A DNA stretch of 45,945 nucleotides from a virus, in IMG/VR virus record IMGVR_UViG_3300032223_000773, positions 1 through 45,945 of that record. One strand, written 5' to 3'. Positions 1-8,945 of the stretch are shown here, piece by piece. Below the pieces are notes generated by a model, which was not told the origin of the DNA, did not search any database, and saw only the letters and a program-made list of their open reading frames with translations. The stretch's first letter is position 1, and the number at the start of each line of letters is the position of its first letter. The translations under genes were made by a program, and so were the position numbers.

Positions 1-1125
1 AACGCAACTCTAGTGGTTGCATCAGCCGCCTTCACTGTAGCCAATGCGGCTAACTCTATTGCATCAGCCGCCTTTGGCAATGCTAATGCCACATTGGTAG
101 TTGCTTCAGCAGCTTTTGGAAATGCTAATGCTGCTCTAGTAGTAGCTTCGGCCGCATTTACAAACGCCAACTCGACTCTTGTTGTGGCTTCGGCTGCATA
201 TGATAAAGCCAATGCGGCTAACTCTATTGCATCTGCGGCTTTTGGTAATGCTAACGCCACACTGGTTGTTGCTTCAGCAGCTTTTGGTGTAGCTAACGCA
301 GCCTTTGGTAATGCTAACGCAACTCTAGTGGTTGCATCAGCGGCTTTTGATACAGCTAATGCAGCTTTTGGTTTTGCTAATGGTGTATCAACCAATACCA
401 CAGCAGCTTTCGCTAAAGCCAACGCAGCCAATATTATAGCATCAGCCGCTTTCGGTAACGCAAACGCTACATTGGTTGTGGCTTCAGCCGCATATGATAA
501 AGCTAATGCCGCCAATGTTATAGCATCTGCCGCATTTGGTAATGCTAACGCCACATTGGTTGTAGCTTCGGCTGCATTTGGTGTAGCTAACGCAGCCTTT
601 GGTAATGCTAACGCCACATTGGTTGTGGCCTCAGCGGCTTTTGGTGTAGCTAACTCAGCCTTTGGTAATGCTAACGCAACTCTAGTGGTTGCATCAGCCG
701 CCTTCACTGTAGCTAACGCAGCCTTTGGTAACGCAAACGCTACATTGGTTGTAGCCTCAGCGGCTTTTGGTGTAGCTAACGCAGCCTTTGGTAATGCTAA
801 CGCAACTCTAGTGGTTGCATCGGCCGCCTTCACTGTAGCCAATGCGGCTTTTGGTAATGCTAACGCCACACTGGTTGTAGCTTCTGCCGCTTTCAATGCT
901 GCAAACAGCGCCTCATTAAATTTGGCTAATGCCTATGCGTTCTCAAATACCACAGCATCAGCTAATAATAATACAGGCGCTTTGAAAATTGCAGGTGGTG
1001 TCGGTGTAACAGGTAATGTTTATACAGCCACGGCAATTGGTTATGCTAACAGCACATCAAATGTTAGCGCAGTATATACTTTCTATAATAAAACAACAAA
1101 TTCACTTGATACGGTATTTGGATAA
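1..1125 (+). CDS. Ala/Asn-repeat tail fibre protein (5' end outside window)
   Basis: The frame is open at base 1, so the gene starts upstream of the window; the GTG at 13 is only an internal Val codon. About 300 residues are a degenerate repeat alternating units of the type SAAFGNANATLVVA, SAAFGVANAAF and SAAYDKANAAN, very rich in Ala, Asn and Val. The last 60 residues change character and contain a TGALKIAGGVGVTGN stretch, a motif common near the C-termini of phage tail-fibre proteins. The regular small-residue pattern suggests an elongated fibrous, probably trimeric, shaft; this is inferred. The stop codon overlaps the next start (TAATG), so this gene and the LamG adhesin are translated together. 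A role in host attachment at the virion tail is likely from family resemblance and context. Confidence 0.8.
   Translation, partial: NATLVVASAAFTVANAANSIASAAFGNANATLVVASAAFGNANAALVVASAAFTNANSTLVVASAAYDKANAANSIASAAFGNANATLVVASAAFGVANAAFGNANATLVVASAAFDTANAAFGFANGVSTNTTAAFAKANAANIIASAAFGNANATLVVASAAYDKANAANVIASAAFGNANATLVVASAAFGVANAAFGNANATLVVASAAFGVANSAFGNANATLVVASAAFTVANAAFGNANATLVVASAAFGVANAAFGNANATLVVASAAFTVANAAFGNANATLVVASAAFNAANSASLNLANAYAFSNTTASANNNTGALKIAGGVGVTGNVYTATAIGYANSTSNVSAVYTFYNKTTNSLDTVFG
10..900 (+). repeat. Near-identical DNA repeats inside fibre gene
   Basis: At the DNA level the repeat units are nearly identical, not just similar as protein. The 20-mer GGTAATGCTAACGCAACTCT recurs near 308, 664 and 790, and its end is seen again at base 1. 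Units of about 42-45 and 66-69 bases are shuffled along the shaft. This arrangement favours copy-number change by recombination or slippage. All units stay in frame, so the array is coding, not an intergenic repeat. Confidence 0.85.
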
Positions 1126-3380
1126 TGCCTACAGTTAATAGATTAGATTCGGTTGGAAATTTATCCATAACTAATACAGGTATTTTTGATGAAGTAACAC
1201 CAATAATATCTGCTGGTAGTTTATCATTTAATGGTTCTTCACAATATTTGACCGTTGGTTCTACGACTGATTTTCAATTTCTACATGATGACACTTCAGA
1301 TTTTACTATAGAAGCATGGATTTATCCGACATCTGTTTCAACTACTATTCAACCAGCAATCATTACTACAGCGGCAATTTCTAGTAATATTGGCGTCGCA
1401 TTTTATATTGGTAATTTTAATGATGGTGATATTGGTTTATATTTTTTCAATGGTTCGACTGGTTCTTTAGCAGGTAGAGTAACAGGCGCTAATGCTGTAG
1501 TTCTAAATGTTTGGCAACATATAGCAGTTACATTTACAGCTTCTACAAAAGCTATTGCAATATATGTCAATGGTATTGCTAAAACAACTACAGTTGTTGG
1601 AACTGATCCAGCTGTTAGATCATATTCATCTTCACCATCATCATATGTTATGGCTATTGGAAGACAACAATATGCAACTCCTTCTGGTTATTTTTCGGGA
1701 TATATGTCTAATTTGAGAATTACAAAATCTATTGTATACTCTTCTAATTTTACGCCACCAACATCTATTCTCACATCAATAACAAATACTTCATTACTAT
1801 TAAAAGTAGTTAATAGTTCATCATACATAACTGATTCTAGCCCTAATGCTTTTACGGTAACAAATAATGGTTCTGTAACTTATAATACAGCATCACCTTA
1901 TGGTGCATCTGGCTCTGTTCGAACAATATCAAATACCGTTTATCAAATTTCAGGTACATTAGATGAAATTTCTATATCACCTTTAAACCAGTATTCGGCC
2001 TCTTTTAATGGTGCTAATCAATATTTCACAACATCAGATAACGCAGCATTACAATTTGGTACTAGTGACTTCACAGTTGAAGCCTGGGTATACTTAAACT
2101 CTTTAACTTTTTCCTCAACACAGAAAAGATTTTGGTCATATCAAGGTGCCGGATCAAATACAGTTTTATGGGTTGGTGTAACAAGCGGTTTAAAATTTTC
2201 TGGTGAAATGCGAAGTTCAATTGGTTCAAATGATATTCAAATTTTAGGAACTACAAGTGTTCAAGGTAATACTTGGTATCATGTAGCATTTGCTCGTAAA
2301 GGAACAACAGCTACACTTTATGTAAATGGTGTTGCAGAAGGTTCTAATACATCTATGAACCAAAGCTTAGATAGCGGAAATCCAGCTATTGGTGCATATT
2401 ATAATACCTCCGGTGCTGGATCTCCAGGAGACTTTTGGTCTGGTTATATTTCAAATCTTCGACTATTAAAAGGTAGAGCAGTTTACACCTCTAATTTCAA
2501 TCCACCAACGGCACCACTGACTGCAATAGCCAATACATCATTGCTCACTTGTCAAAATGCAACGATAATTGATAACTCACCAAATGCACTAGCATTAACA
2601 AACAACGGTGCTGTAACAACATATAACTCACCAAATCCGGGTTTTTATTCTAATCTTTTTGATGGTAGCAGTAAATATCTTTCTGTTCCAAATGGTGCCG
2701 TGTCTAGTTTAGGAACAGCAACAGATTTTACATTAGAAGCTTGGATATATCCAACAACATTAACACCTGGTGGAGGTGGATTATCTAACGGCATTGCTTT
2801 GTTTGGTGCATATGGTGCAACAGGTACAATTACTGGTTTTAGTTTTTTTGTTTTAGATACTGGCGCTTTATACTTTAGTTCTTATATTGGCGCTACTCAA
2901 CAATATCTACAAGCTACAAATAATTTCGTTACCACTAATAGTTGGCAACATGTAGCAATCACGCGCTCAGGTTCAACATATAGAATGTTTGTTAATGGTG
3001 TGTCTGTAACATTTACAGGTTCAATAACACAATCACTGGATACTACTAATCCAGTTAATATTGGTGGATTAGTATTTAACACATACTATGACTATTTTAC
3101 TGGATACATTTCTAACGCTCGTATTCTTAAAGGTACAGCATTATATACAGCAAACTTTACTCCACCATATACACAATTACCAGTTATAGCCAATACATCA
3201 TTGCTTACATGTCAATCATCAACAATTATTGATAAATCACCTAATGCTTTTACAATAACAAACAATGGTGGTGTTACTATTATTCCTCCTCCTCCATATA
3301 ATACAGTGATGAAACAATTTTCTAATGGTGACTGTTTTATTGAAGGAATATTTGATGAGACAGTTACCACTCTAACATAA
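1125..3380 (+). CDS. Triple LamG-domain tail adhesin
   Basis: A 751-residue protein with three copies of a laminin-G/concanavalin-A-like lectin domain, roughly residues 30-215, 285-475 and 505-705. Each begins with an SFNGSSQYLTV-like strand, continues with FTIEAWIYPT, WQHIAVT and YVNGIA motifs, and ends with SGYMSNLRITKS and a FTPPT segment. Between domains there is a DSSPNAFTVTNNG-like linker. LamG_3 domains bind carbohydrate or protein ligands, so this is probably a receptor-recognition or accessory adhesin on the tail fibre. The start overlaps the stop of the repeat fibre (TAATG). No signal peptide is seen. The three domains differ clearly at the DNA level, so the duplication is old compared with the repeats of the preceding gene. 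Confidence 0.85.
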   Translation: MPTVNRLDSVGNLSITNTGIFDEVTPIISAGSLSFNGSSQYLTVGSTTDFQFLHDDTSDFTIEAWIYPTSVSTTIQPAIITTAAISSNIGVAFYIGNFNDGDIGLYFFNGSTGSLAGRVTGANAVVLNVWQHIAVTFTASTKAIAIYVNGIAKTTTVVGTDPAVRSYSSSPSSYVMAIGRQQYATPSGYFSGYMSNLRITKSIVYSSNFTPPTSILTSITNTSLLLKVVNSSSYITDSSPNAFTVTNNGSVTYNTASPYGASGSVRTISNTVYQISGTLDEISISPLNQYSASFNGANQYFTTSDNAALQFGTSDFTVEAWVYLNSLTFSSTQKRFWSYQGAGSNTVLWVGVTSGLKFSGEMRSSIGSNDIQILGTTSVQGNTWYHVAFARKGTTATLYVNGVAEGSNTSMNQSLDSGNPAIGAYYNTSGAGSPGDFWSGYISNLRLLKGRAVYTSNFNPPTAPLTAIANTSLLTCQNATIIDNSPNALALTNNGAVTTYNSPNPGFYSNLFDGSSKYLSVPNGAVSSLGTATDFTLEAWIYPTTLTPGGGGLSNGIALFGAYGATGTITGFSFFVLDTGALYFSSYIGATQQYLQATNNFVTTNSWQHVAITRSGSTYRMFVNGVSVTFTGSITQSLDTTNPVNIGGLVFNTYYDYFTGYISNARILKGTALYTANFTPPYTQLPVIANTSLLTCQSSTIIDKSPNAFTITNNGGVTIIPPPPYNTVMKQFSNGDCFIEGIFDETVTTLT

Positions 3381-3383
3381 ATA
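3376..3383 (+). promoter_or_regulatory. Possible T4-type late promoter (CATAAATA)
   Basis: CATAAATA lies about 20 bases before the start of the fibre-tip gene and differs from the T4 late consensus TATAAATA at the first base. It overlaps the stop codon of the adhesin. The assignment rests on similarity to the exact TATAAATA copies elsewhere in the window. Confidence 0.4.
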
Positions 3384-3402
3384 ATTCTAAACAGGATTAA
3401 AA

Positions 3403-4032
3403 ATGGCAAAATTACAAGACGGTACCAGAGTATATGGTACACTAAATGTTAACACTTCAATAGTGATAGCTTCAACCAATGTTCTTCCTTACATTGCCTC
3501 AAGCTATGATACGGCTAATGCTGCGTTTGGTGTGGCAAATGGTGCTTTCGGTAAAGCTAATACCGCTTTACAAAATACTACGGTTACTTTAGCTGGTACA
3601 TTAACTCTTACTGCCAATATAGTAGCAGCAAATGGTCAGGTTGGTGGTTCTTTAATTGTTGGTTCAACAGCTACACCGGCTGCCAACCTTGAAGTTGTTG
3701 GAACTATTAAAACATCTAAAGCCAGTTTCGTCACAACAACTCTCACAGACGGTACATATATTGGTTGGGATACAGCCAATGCCAGCATTGCTACAGTTAC
3801 ACTAGGTGGTAATAGAACATTTGCTAACGCATCAAACCTTAAAGTTGGTACATATATTCTCACAATTCTACAAGATGCTACAGGTTCTAGAACCGCAACA
3901 TGGAACTCAGGTTATAAGTGGCCTGCCGGTGTAGCACCAACATTAACAACTACAGCAAATGCCAAAGATGTGGTCTTTTTCTACTCTGACGGCACACTCA
4001 TGTATGGATCTTTCTTACCAGATGTAAGATAA
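3403..4032 (+). CDS. Tail fibre tip / receptor-binding-like protein
   Basis: 209 residues. Residues about 34-58 carry a short stretch of the same motif as the upstream repeat fibre (ANAAFGVANGAFGKANTA). The C-terminal part has the pattern GGNRTFANASNLKVGTYILT, then QDATGSRTATW and TTANAKDVVFFYSDGT. That pattern is widespread in C-terminal domains of phage tail-fibre and receptor-binding proteins. The start ATG follows an AGGA ribosome site. It is the third gene of the fibre cluster and precedes the glycan-modifying genes. It is probably a distal fibre component; an attachment or adaptor role between fibre and LamG protein is equally possible. Confidence 0.75.
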   Translation: MAKLQDGTRVYGTLNVNTSIVIASTNVLPYIASSYDTANAAFGVANGAFGKANTALQNTTVTLAGTLTLTANIVAANGQVGGSLIVGSTATPAANLEVVGTIKTSKASFVTTTLTDGTYIGWDTANASIATVTLGGNRTFANASNLKVGTYILTILQDATGSRTATWNSGYKWPAGVAPTLTTTANAKDVVFFYSDGTLMYGSFLPDVR

Positions 4033-4062
4033 GTATATTTGTAGTTTTAATATGAGGTTGTT

Positions 4063-6102
4063 ATGAGAATTGCTATTATTGATACCCTTGGTTTGACTTA
4101 TGATGGCTATACACTTCTTCATCGCGGGCTTGGTGGTTCAGAGTCCGCTGTCATTTTAATCTCCCGAGAATTAGCTAATCTAGGATTTCATGTTACAGTT
4201 TTCAACAACTGTATAGATTCCGAAGCTATGCCTGGTACCTATGATGGTGTTAAATATATCGATCATTCACAGGCCAATGAATATGATAACGAAATCTTCG
4301 ATGTAGTTATTTCTTCTAGGTCAGTGTATCCATTCTTCGGCAATTCAATACATAAGTTTGCACCAAAGGCCAAAAAGAAAATTTTATGGATGCACGATAC
4401 ATTCTGCAAAGGTGATGAGCATATCGAACCAATGCTTGAATGTGGTGCAATAGACGAGATATTTACCCTATCTGATTTCCATACATCCTATGTGACCACA
4501 TGCGCGCACGGAAGCAAGCGTATGTTCGAGGTCTTAAAGAATAAAATATTCATGACAAGAAATGGTGCCGTCAAGTGGATATCAGAAGTTGATCTATCAA
4601 AGAAAGATAAGAATCTATTTGTATATAATGCTTCTGTTACCAAAGGTTTGATACCGCTTGTCAAAGATATATGGCCTGAAGTGAAGAGGTATATACCTGA
4701 AGCAAAGCTTATAGTCATTGGTGGTTATTACAGGTTCCGCGAAGGAGCTGAACCTGATGAACAGGAAAAGACTTTGCGAAAGTTAGCTTCCGATATGTCT
4801 TTTGCAGAGCTAGATATTACATTTACTGGTGTCATCATGCAAGCAGAAATTGCTGAGATATTAAGAAAAGCAAATTTCATGATATACCCTACAGCTTTCC
4901 CTGAAACATTTGGTATATCTTCACTTGAGGCTTTGCTTTACAAGACACCAATTATTACCAACAGGTTCGGCGCGCTTGAAGAAACCGCTATTGATCTGGC
5001 TTGCTACAAGGTAAACTATCCAACAGAACCAAATAGTCTTTTTCCTAATATCAATAAAAAAGAACAGATAAACAAGTTCGTCACTGAAGTTTTAAGAGCC
5101 TACAATGATGATTATCTACATGCACAAAAGAGAGAATATTGTTCTGTTGTGAATGACATATATGGTTGGGATACGATTGCTCTACAATGGAAACAACATC
5201 TCTATAGTATTTTTGGTAAATATCTGAGTGTCGCAGAATACAGAAAAGTTTCTAGAATAAATGAAAAAGTGTCGCGAGTGTTTGGTCGTAGATTTCAAAA
5301 CTATGAAGAAACTAAAGTTTATAGTAGCTATGGTAAACAAAAAAAGATTGTTATCATATCACCATTCTATAACGCGGAAAATTATATAGCAAGATGTATT
5401 GAGTCTGTTGCAAGTCAAGAGTATGATAATTATCTACACATACTGATAGATGATTGTTCTACAGATTACAGCTATGCCAGAGCAGAAGAATATATCAACA
5501 GTCTTGATAAGAAACTACAGCAAAAATTTATGTTGGTTAAGAATGATGTGAATGTTGGTGCTTTGGCCAATCAAATTCAATATATAAAGAAGCAAGAAAA
5601 AAATGACATCATTATGCTTCTAGACGGTGATGATTGCCTTGTTAATAACAACACAATATTTCATCTGTATAATGATCTATATGAGACAGCAGAGTTTACC
5701 TATGGTTCTTGCTGGAGTATGACTGACAGTATACCTTTGATTGCACAAGATTATCCTGAATGGATAAAGCGCAACAAATATTTCAGAAAACATAAGTTTG
5801 CATGGAATATGCCTTATACACACTTGAGAACTTTTAAATGCCTACTGTTTGATTATATCGATAAAAGTGGTTTGCGCGATGAGAATGGTGAGTATATGAA
5901 AGCAGGCGGTGATGGTTCTCTGTTCTATGCTTTGATAGAAGAAGCTGAAGCAGATAAAATTGTGGCCGTAAAAGATATTGTTTGTATGTATAATGATGTA
6001 AATCCACTGAACGATTATAAAGTTAATAAAGAAGAACAGCAAAGAAACGCTAAAAGGATATTAGATTATGAAAAGAATTTTGATAGCAGTACCAACCAAT
6101 AA
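4063..6102 (+). CDS. Two-domain glycosyltransferase (GT4-like + GT2-like)
   Basis: 679 residues in two parts. Residues 1 to about 380 look like a GT-B family 4 glycosyltransferase: the N-terminus has a RIAIID strand followed by LGGSESAVI, and a later PTAFPETFGISSLEAL segment matches the donor-binding region of the fold. Residues about 425-679 look like a GT-A family 2 glycosyltransferase: KIVIISPFYNAENYIARCIE opens the domain, followed by IDDCSTD, with DGDD near residue 521 as the metal and sugar-nucleotide binding motif. No membrane segment or signal peptide is seen, so it should act in the host cytoplasm. It sits directly after the fibre genes and overlaps the next glycan gene. Substrate unknown; modification of a virion protein or of a host surface precursor are both plausible. 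Confidence 0.85.
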   Translation: MRIAIIDTLGLTYDGYTLLHRGLGGSESAVILISRELANLGFHVTVFNNCIDSEAMPGTYDGVKYIDHSQANEYDNEIFDVVISSRSVYPFFGNSIHKFAPKAKKKILWMHDTFCKGDEHIEPMLECGAIDEIFTLSDFHTSYVTTCAHGSKRMFEVLKNKIFMTRNGAVKWISEVDLSKKDKNLFVYNASVTKGLIPLVKDIWPEVKRYIPEAKLIVIGGYYRFREGAEPDEQEKTLRKLASDMSFAELDITFTGVIMQAEIAEILRKANFMIYPTAFPETFGISSLEALLYKTPIITNRFGALEETAIDLACYKVNYPTEPNSLFPNINKKEQINKFVTEVLRAYNDDYLHAQKREYCSVVNDIYGWDTIALQWKQHLYSIFGKYLSVAEYRKVSRINEKVSRVFGRRFQNYEETKVYSSYGKQKKIVIISPFYNAENYIARCIESVASQEYDNYLHILIDDCSTDYSYARAEEYINSLDKKLQQKFMLVKNDVNVGALANQIQYIKKQEKNDIIMLLDGDDCLVNNNTIFHLYNDLYETAEFTYGSCWSMTDSIPLIAQDYPEWIKRNKYFRKHKFAWNMPYTHLRTFKCLLFDYIDKSGLRDENGEYMKAGGDGSLFYALIEEAEADKIVAVKDIVCMYNDVNPLNDYKVNKEEQQRNAKRILDYEKNFDSSTNQ

Positions 6103-7318
6103 GTATATTGAACCTGAAACATTCAAGTCAATCTATGACCTAAAAATACCTCCAGGCTATCAAGCTGAATTTCAGTTCTTCTACGGTTATCAGATTGATC
6201 AGATACGAAATCTGATTGCCGAATGGGCCAAACGATATGACTATCTGTTTTCCGTTGATAGTGATATAATTGTTCCATCTGATTGCCTTGAAAGAATGAT
6301 AGATGCTAATGTGGATATTATCAGTGGCCTTTATATTCAGCGTAAAGAAAATGAGCATGTGTTAGAAATCTTCACACATGATGCCAGAACAGGAAATATT
6401 CAGAATGTTCCTTATGAATGGATCGAACACTCAGGTATATTTGAAATATCAGCTTGCGGTTTTGGTTGTGTTCTAATCAAAGGTGAAGTATTCAGAACTT
6501 TACAATATCCGCACTTTGTTTATATATCTGCGCTTGATCACAAAGACACTAAGTCGGAAGATGTCTACTTCTGTAAGAAAGCCAAACAGGCCGGCTTTAA
6601 GGTATGGGCTGATGCTGATATTATATGCGATCATGTTGGTCGGAAAATATTTAAGGTCAGACCTAAGAGTAAAGAATTAACGGTTGATGAGAGATTACAA
6701 GAACTACACGATCAAAGGCTTCTACCAAGAAGCCACACCGAATATCTAAATTCTATGGGAATTAACCCTAAGGTCGTATTTGATATTGGTGCTGGTGCTA
6801 TTCACTGGACCACAGAAGCCAAAGAGGTCTGGCCAGATAGTAAGTTTGTTCTTTTCGAGGCTATGAAAGAAGCCAAGAACCTTTATGAGAAGTATAGATA
6901 TGATTATCATCTGGTGGTTCTATCAGATGAAGATAACAAGATTGTTAAATTCTATAATAGACCAAAAGATTTCGGTGGTAATTCATACTATAAAGAAAGA
7001 GGTGATTTCTTCCAAGAGGTACATGCTCAAGATAGACTTACGGTTACCCTAGATACGCTGGTTAGAGTAGCTAATATACCTCAACCAGACCTTATTAAGA
7101 TGGATGTCCAAGGCGCTGAACTAGATATTATTAAAGGTGCGACTAAGACCTTAGAGAACTGTAAAGACCTGATATTAGAACTCCAGCATGTGGAATACAA
7201 CCAAGGTGCTCCGCTTAAAGACACTGTGATCATGTACCTTAGGAATCTAGGGTTCGAACTGGTAACCAACTTTACCTCTACGGAGGTGGATGGTGATTAC
7301 CACTTCCAGAAAATATAA
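6068..7318 (+). CDS. GT-A-like domain fused to FkbM-type methyltransferase
   Basis: 416 residues. The N-terminal 200 residues resemble a glycosyltransferase of the GT-A fold: ILIAVPTNKYIEPETF at the start, then FSVDSDIIVPSDCLERMI containing a DSD acidic motif, and a later KSEDVYFCKKAKQAGFKVW. The C-terminal 180 residues are an FkbM-type SAM-dependent methyltransferase: VVFDIGAGAIHWT is motif I, LIKMDVQGAELDIIKGA is the typical FkbM block, followed by LILELQHVEY. FkbM enzymes usually O-methylate sugars. The start lies 35 bases inside the preceding gene, after an AAGGA site, so the two genes are probably co-translated. Together they could add and methylate a sugar chain. The stop is followed by a TATAAATA late promoter. 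Confidence 0.8.
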   Translation: MKRILIAVPTNKYIEPETFKSIYDLKIPPGYQAEFQFFYGYQIDQIRNLIAEWAKRYDYLFSVDSDIIVPSDCLERMIDANVDIISGLYIQRKENEHVLEIFTHDARTGNIQNVPYEWIEHSGIFEISACGFGCVLIKGEVFRTLQYPHFVYISALDHKDTKSEDVYFCKKAKQAGFKVWADADIICDHVGRKIFKVRPKSKELTVDERLQELHDQRLLPRSHTEYLNSMGINPKVVFDIGAGAIHWTTEAKEVWPDSKFVLFEAMKEAKNLYEKYRYDYHLVVLSDEDNKIVKFYNRPKDFGGNSYYKERGDFFQEVHAQDRLTVTLDTLVRVANIPQPDLIKMDVQGAELDIIKGATKTLENCKDLILELQHVEYNQGAPLKDTVIMYLRNLGFELVTNFTSTEVDGDYHFQKI

Positions 7319-7321
7319 ATA
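7314..7321 (+). promoter_or_regulatory. T4-type late promoter TATAAATA
   Basis: Exact match to the T4 late promoter consensus, at the end of the methyltransferase gene and about 60 bases before the next start. It would drive the unknown gene at 7381 and the lysis cassette behind it, which fits late expression of lysis genes. Confidence 0.65.
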
Positions 7322-7380
7322 TGATTATATGCTGGCCTACACAGCTTGTATAGCATAGTGTCAAGAGTGTGTCAATAACA

Positions 7381-7815
7381 ATGTCGAAAAAAATAATAAG
7401 AAAAAGAATCGATGAAGAAGGTGAAGGTGCTCCTACCAATTCAGCTGGTGGCGGTGGTGTAGCCTCTATAGGTATCAATCCTGCTGGTAAACCAGCCAAC
7501 TGGGGTGAACCAGGCATATCTAAGAAAGCTCAAAAGAAGCAGACCAGTGTATTGAGACGCAAGGCACCTCAAGCTCTACAAGAATCTAAAAATGGTAATT
7601 TTGCAGGTCATACAACATTTATAGTACCTTCAAACATGTTTCACAAAGCTCGTTTGGAGAAGAAAAAAGGAAAACATTGGCGAACATATATCGGCGAAGA
7701 TGAGCATGGCGTAGCCATCCGCGATTATGATCGTAAACATAAAGGTAAAAAGCCCATCATTCTACAAGATGAAAGTACCGGTGCGATGTGCTATGCAAAA
7801 TACGGTAAGAGATAA
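7381..7815 (+). CDS. Basic protein of unknown function, first gene of the lysis unit
   Basis: 144 residues from the ATG at 7381; an in-frame GTG at 7369 is possible but adds only four residues. Neither start has a strong ribosome site. The protein has a charged N-terminus, a Gly-rich low-complexity stretch (AGGGGVASIGINPAGKPANW) around residues 22-41, and a Lys/Arg-rich C-terminal domain with KARLEKKKGKHWRTYIGEDE and a final AKYGKR. I do not recognise the family. It lies 60 bases downstream of a late promoter and 18 bases before the endolysin, so it is probably a late gene, possibly a minor structural protein. Confidence 0.6.
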   Translation: MSKKIIRKRIDEEGEGAPTNSAGGGGVASIGINPAGKPANWGEPGISKKAQKKQTSVLRRKAPQALQESKNGNFAGHTTFIVPSNMFHKARLEKKKGKHWRTYIGEDEHGVAIRDYDRKHKGKKPIILQDESTGAMCYAKYGKR

Positions 7816-7833
7816 TAGAAAGATTGGTACAAC

Positions 7834-8454
7834 ATGGCTTTAGTAACATTTGAACAGTTGAATGATTTCTTCGAAGATACCGATGAAGATATTGTTCAGA
7901 AGTATGTAGATCCACTGAATGAAGTGATGGAGTTCTACGAGATAAACAATAAAGAACGCATTTCTATGTTCCTCGCTCAAGTAGGTCATGAGTCAGGCGG
8001 TCTAAGAACAATCAAAGAAAATCTTAACTATTCAGCCGATAGACTGAAAGTTATTTTCCCTAAGTATTTTCGTGGTGTTGATCCAGCACCATATGCTCGC
8101 AATCCTCAGAAGATTGCCAATAAAGTATATGCTAGCCGTATGGGTAATGGCGATGAAGCCTCTGGTGATGGCTATCGTTATTGTGGCCGTGGGCTTATTC
8201 AGCTAACAGGTAAAAGTAACTATATGGCATTTGCTCAAGATATGAACATGTCATTAGAAGAAGCAACTGAGTGGTTAAATGATGAAGAGGGTGCATGTTG
8301 GTCAGCAGGTTGGTTCTGGGATTCAAGAGAATTAAATCAATGGGCGGATAAAGGTGATGTGCTTACTGTTACAAAGAAGATTAACGGTGGCACAATCGGT
8401 CTAGAAGATCGTAAAGCGCATTATGAAGCAGCCTTAGAAATCTTTGGAGGTTAA
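7834..8454 (+). CDS. GH19 chitinase-like endolysin
   Basis: 206 residues matching glycoside hydrolase family 19 (class I chitinase-like) endolysins. FLAQVGHESGGLRTIKENLN contains the two expected catalytic glutamates, E53 and E62. RYCGRGLIQLTGKSNY is the conserved substrate-cleft block, and a KKINGGTIGLEDR block follows near the C-terminus. Such enzymes cleave the glycan strands of peptidoglycan. No signal peptide is present, so release depends on a holin, which is encoded immediately downstream. A GGAGG sequence in the last codons serves as the ribosome site of the holin gene. Confidence 0.92.
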   Translation: MALVTFEQLNDFFEDTDEDIVQKYVDPLNEVMEFYEINNKERISMFLAQVGHESGGLRTIKENLNYSADRLKVIFPKYFRGVDPAPYARNPQKIANKVYASRMGNGDEASGDGYRYCGRGLIQLTGKSNYMAFAQDMNMSLEEATEWLNDEEGACWSAGWFWDSRELNQWADKGDVLTVTKKINGGTIGLEDRKAHYEAALEIFGG

Positions 8455-8456
8455 TA

Positions 8457-8945
8457 ATGCCTAAGTTTGGTCTACCAGATGAAGAACCAGTAGCAGCAAA
8501 GCCAGCTATGGATATGATTCCGCCTGCTACAAAGGGTGCAGCAGCATCTATTCCAACATCATATGTTGATAATATGCCTTCTTATCGTTCACCTATGAGT
8601 GCGCCAGCCCCGCAGGTTCAGCAACTATCAGAAGCCGCTCAACTAGCCAAAATTGAGCTAGAAAAGAAACAATGGGAAGCGGAAAACGCAAAACAAAATG
8701 AAGACTGGATGGTCAAGAAGTGGCGCCCTGCTATGGGCTGGTGCTATATGGTCATCTGTGTTCTTGACATGGCCATCTTCCCTGTGCTATGGTCTATTGT
8801 TCAGGTAATGACTAAATCACCTCTAACACAATGGAATCCACTCACGCTACAAGGCGCAGGCCTTTTCCATCTTGCAATGGGTGCCGTTCTTGGTATCGCC
8901 GCTTGGTCTAGAGGCCAAGAGAAAATTCAAGGTGTTACAAAATGA
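8457..8945 (+). CDS. Holin-like protein (3TM holin family)
   Basis: 162 residues: a polar, Pro/Ala-rich N-terminal half, then a W-x5-WRPAMGW motif and two clear hydrophobic segments, about residues 93-114 and 131-152, ending in a charged tail. The WRPAMGW motif, a Pro in the first membrane segment and a terminal AWSRGQEKI resemble the phage 3TM-type holin family often found beside endolysins. It would form the inner-membrane lesion that releases the GH19 enzyme. It begins three bases after the endolysin stop with GGAGG as ribosome site, and its stop overlaps the next start (ATGA). The long cytoplasmic N-terminus is unusual for a small holin. Confidence 0.72.
   Translation: MPKFGLPDEEPVAAKPAMDMIPPATKGAAASIPTSYVDNMPSYRSPMSAPAPQVQQLSEAAQLAKIELEKKQWEAENAKQNEDWMVKKWRPAMGWCYMVICVLDMAIFPVLWSIVQVMTKSPLTQWNPLTLQGAGLFHLAMGAVLGIAAWSRGQEKIQGVTK

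Noticed and set aside
1-900. Regular repeats looking like a CRISPR array or satellite
   Set aside because: Units keep one open frame throughout, differ in length and have no spacers; they encode a fibre shaft.
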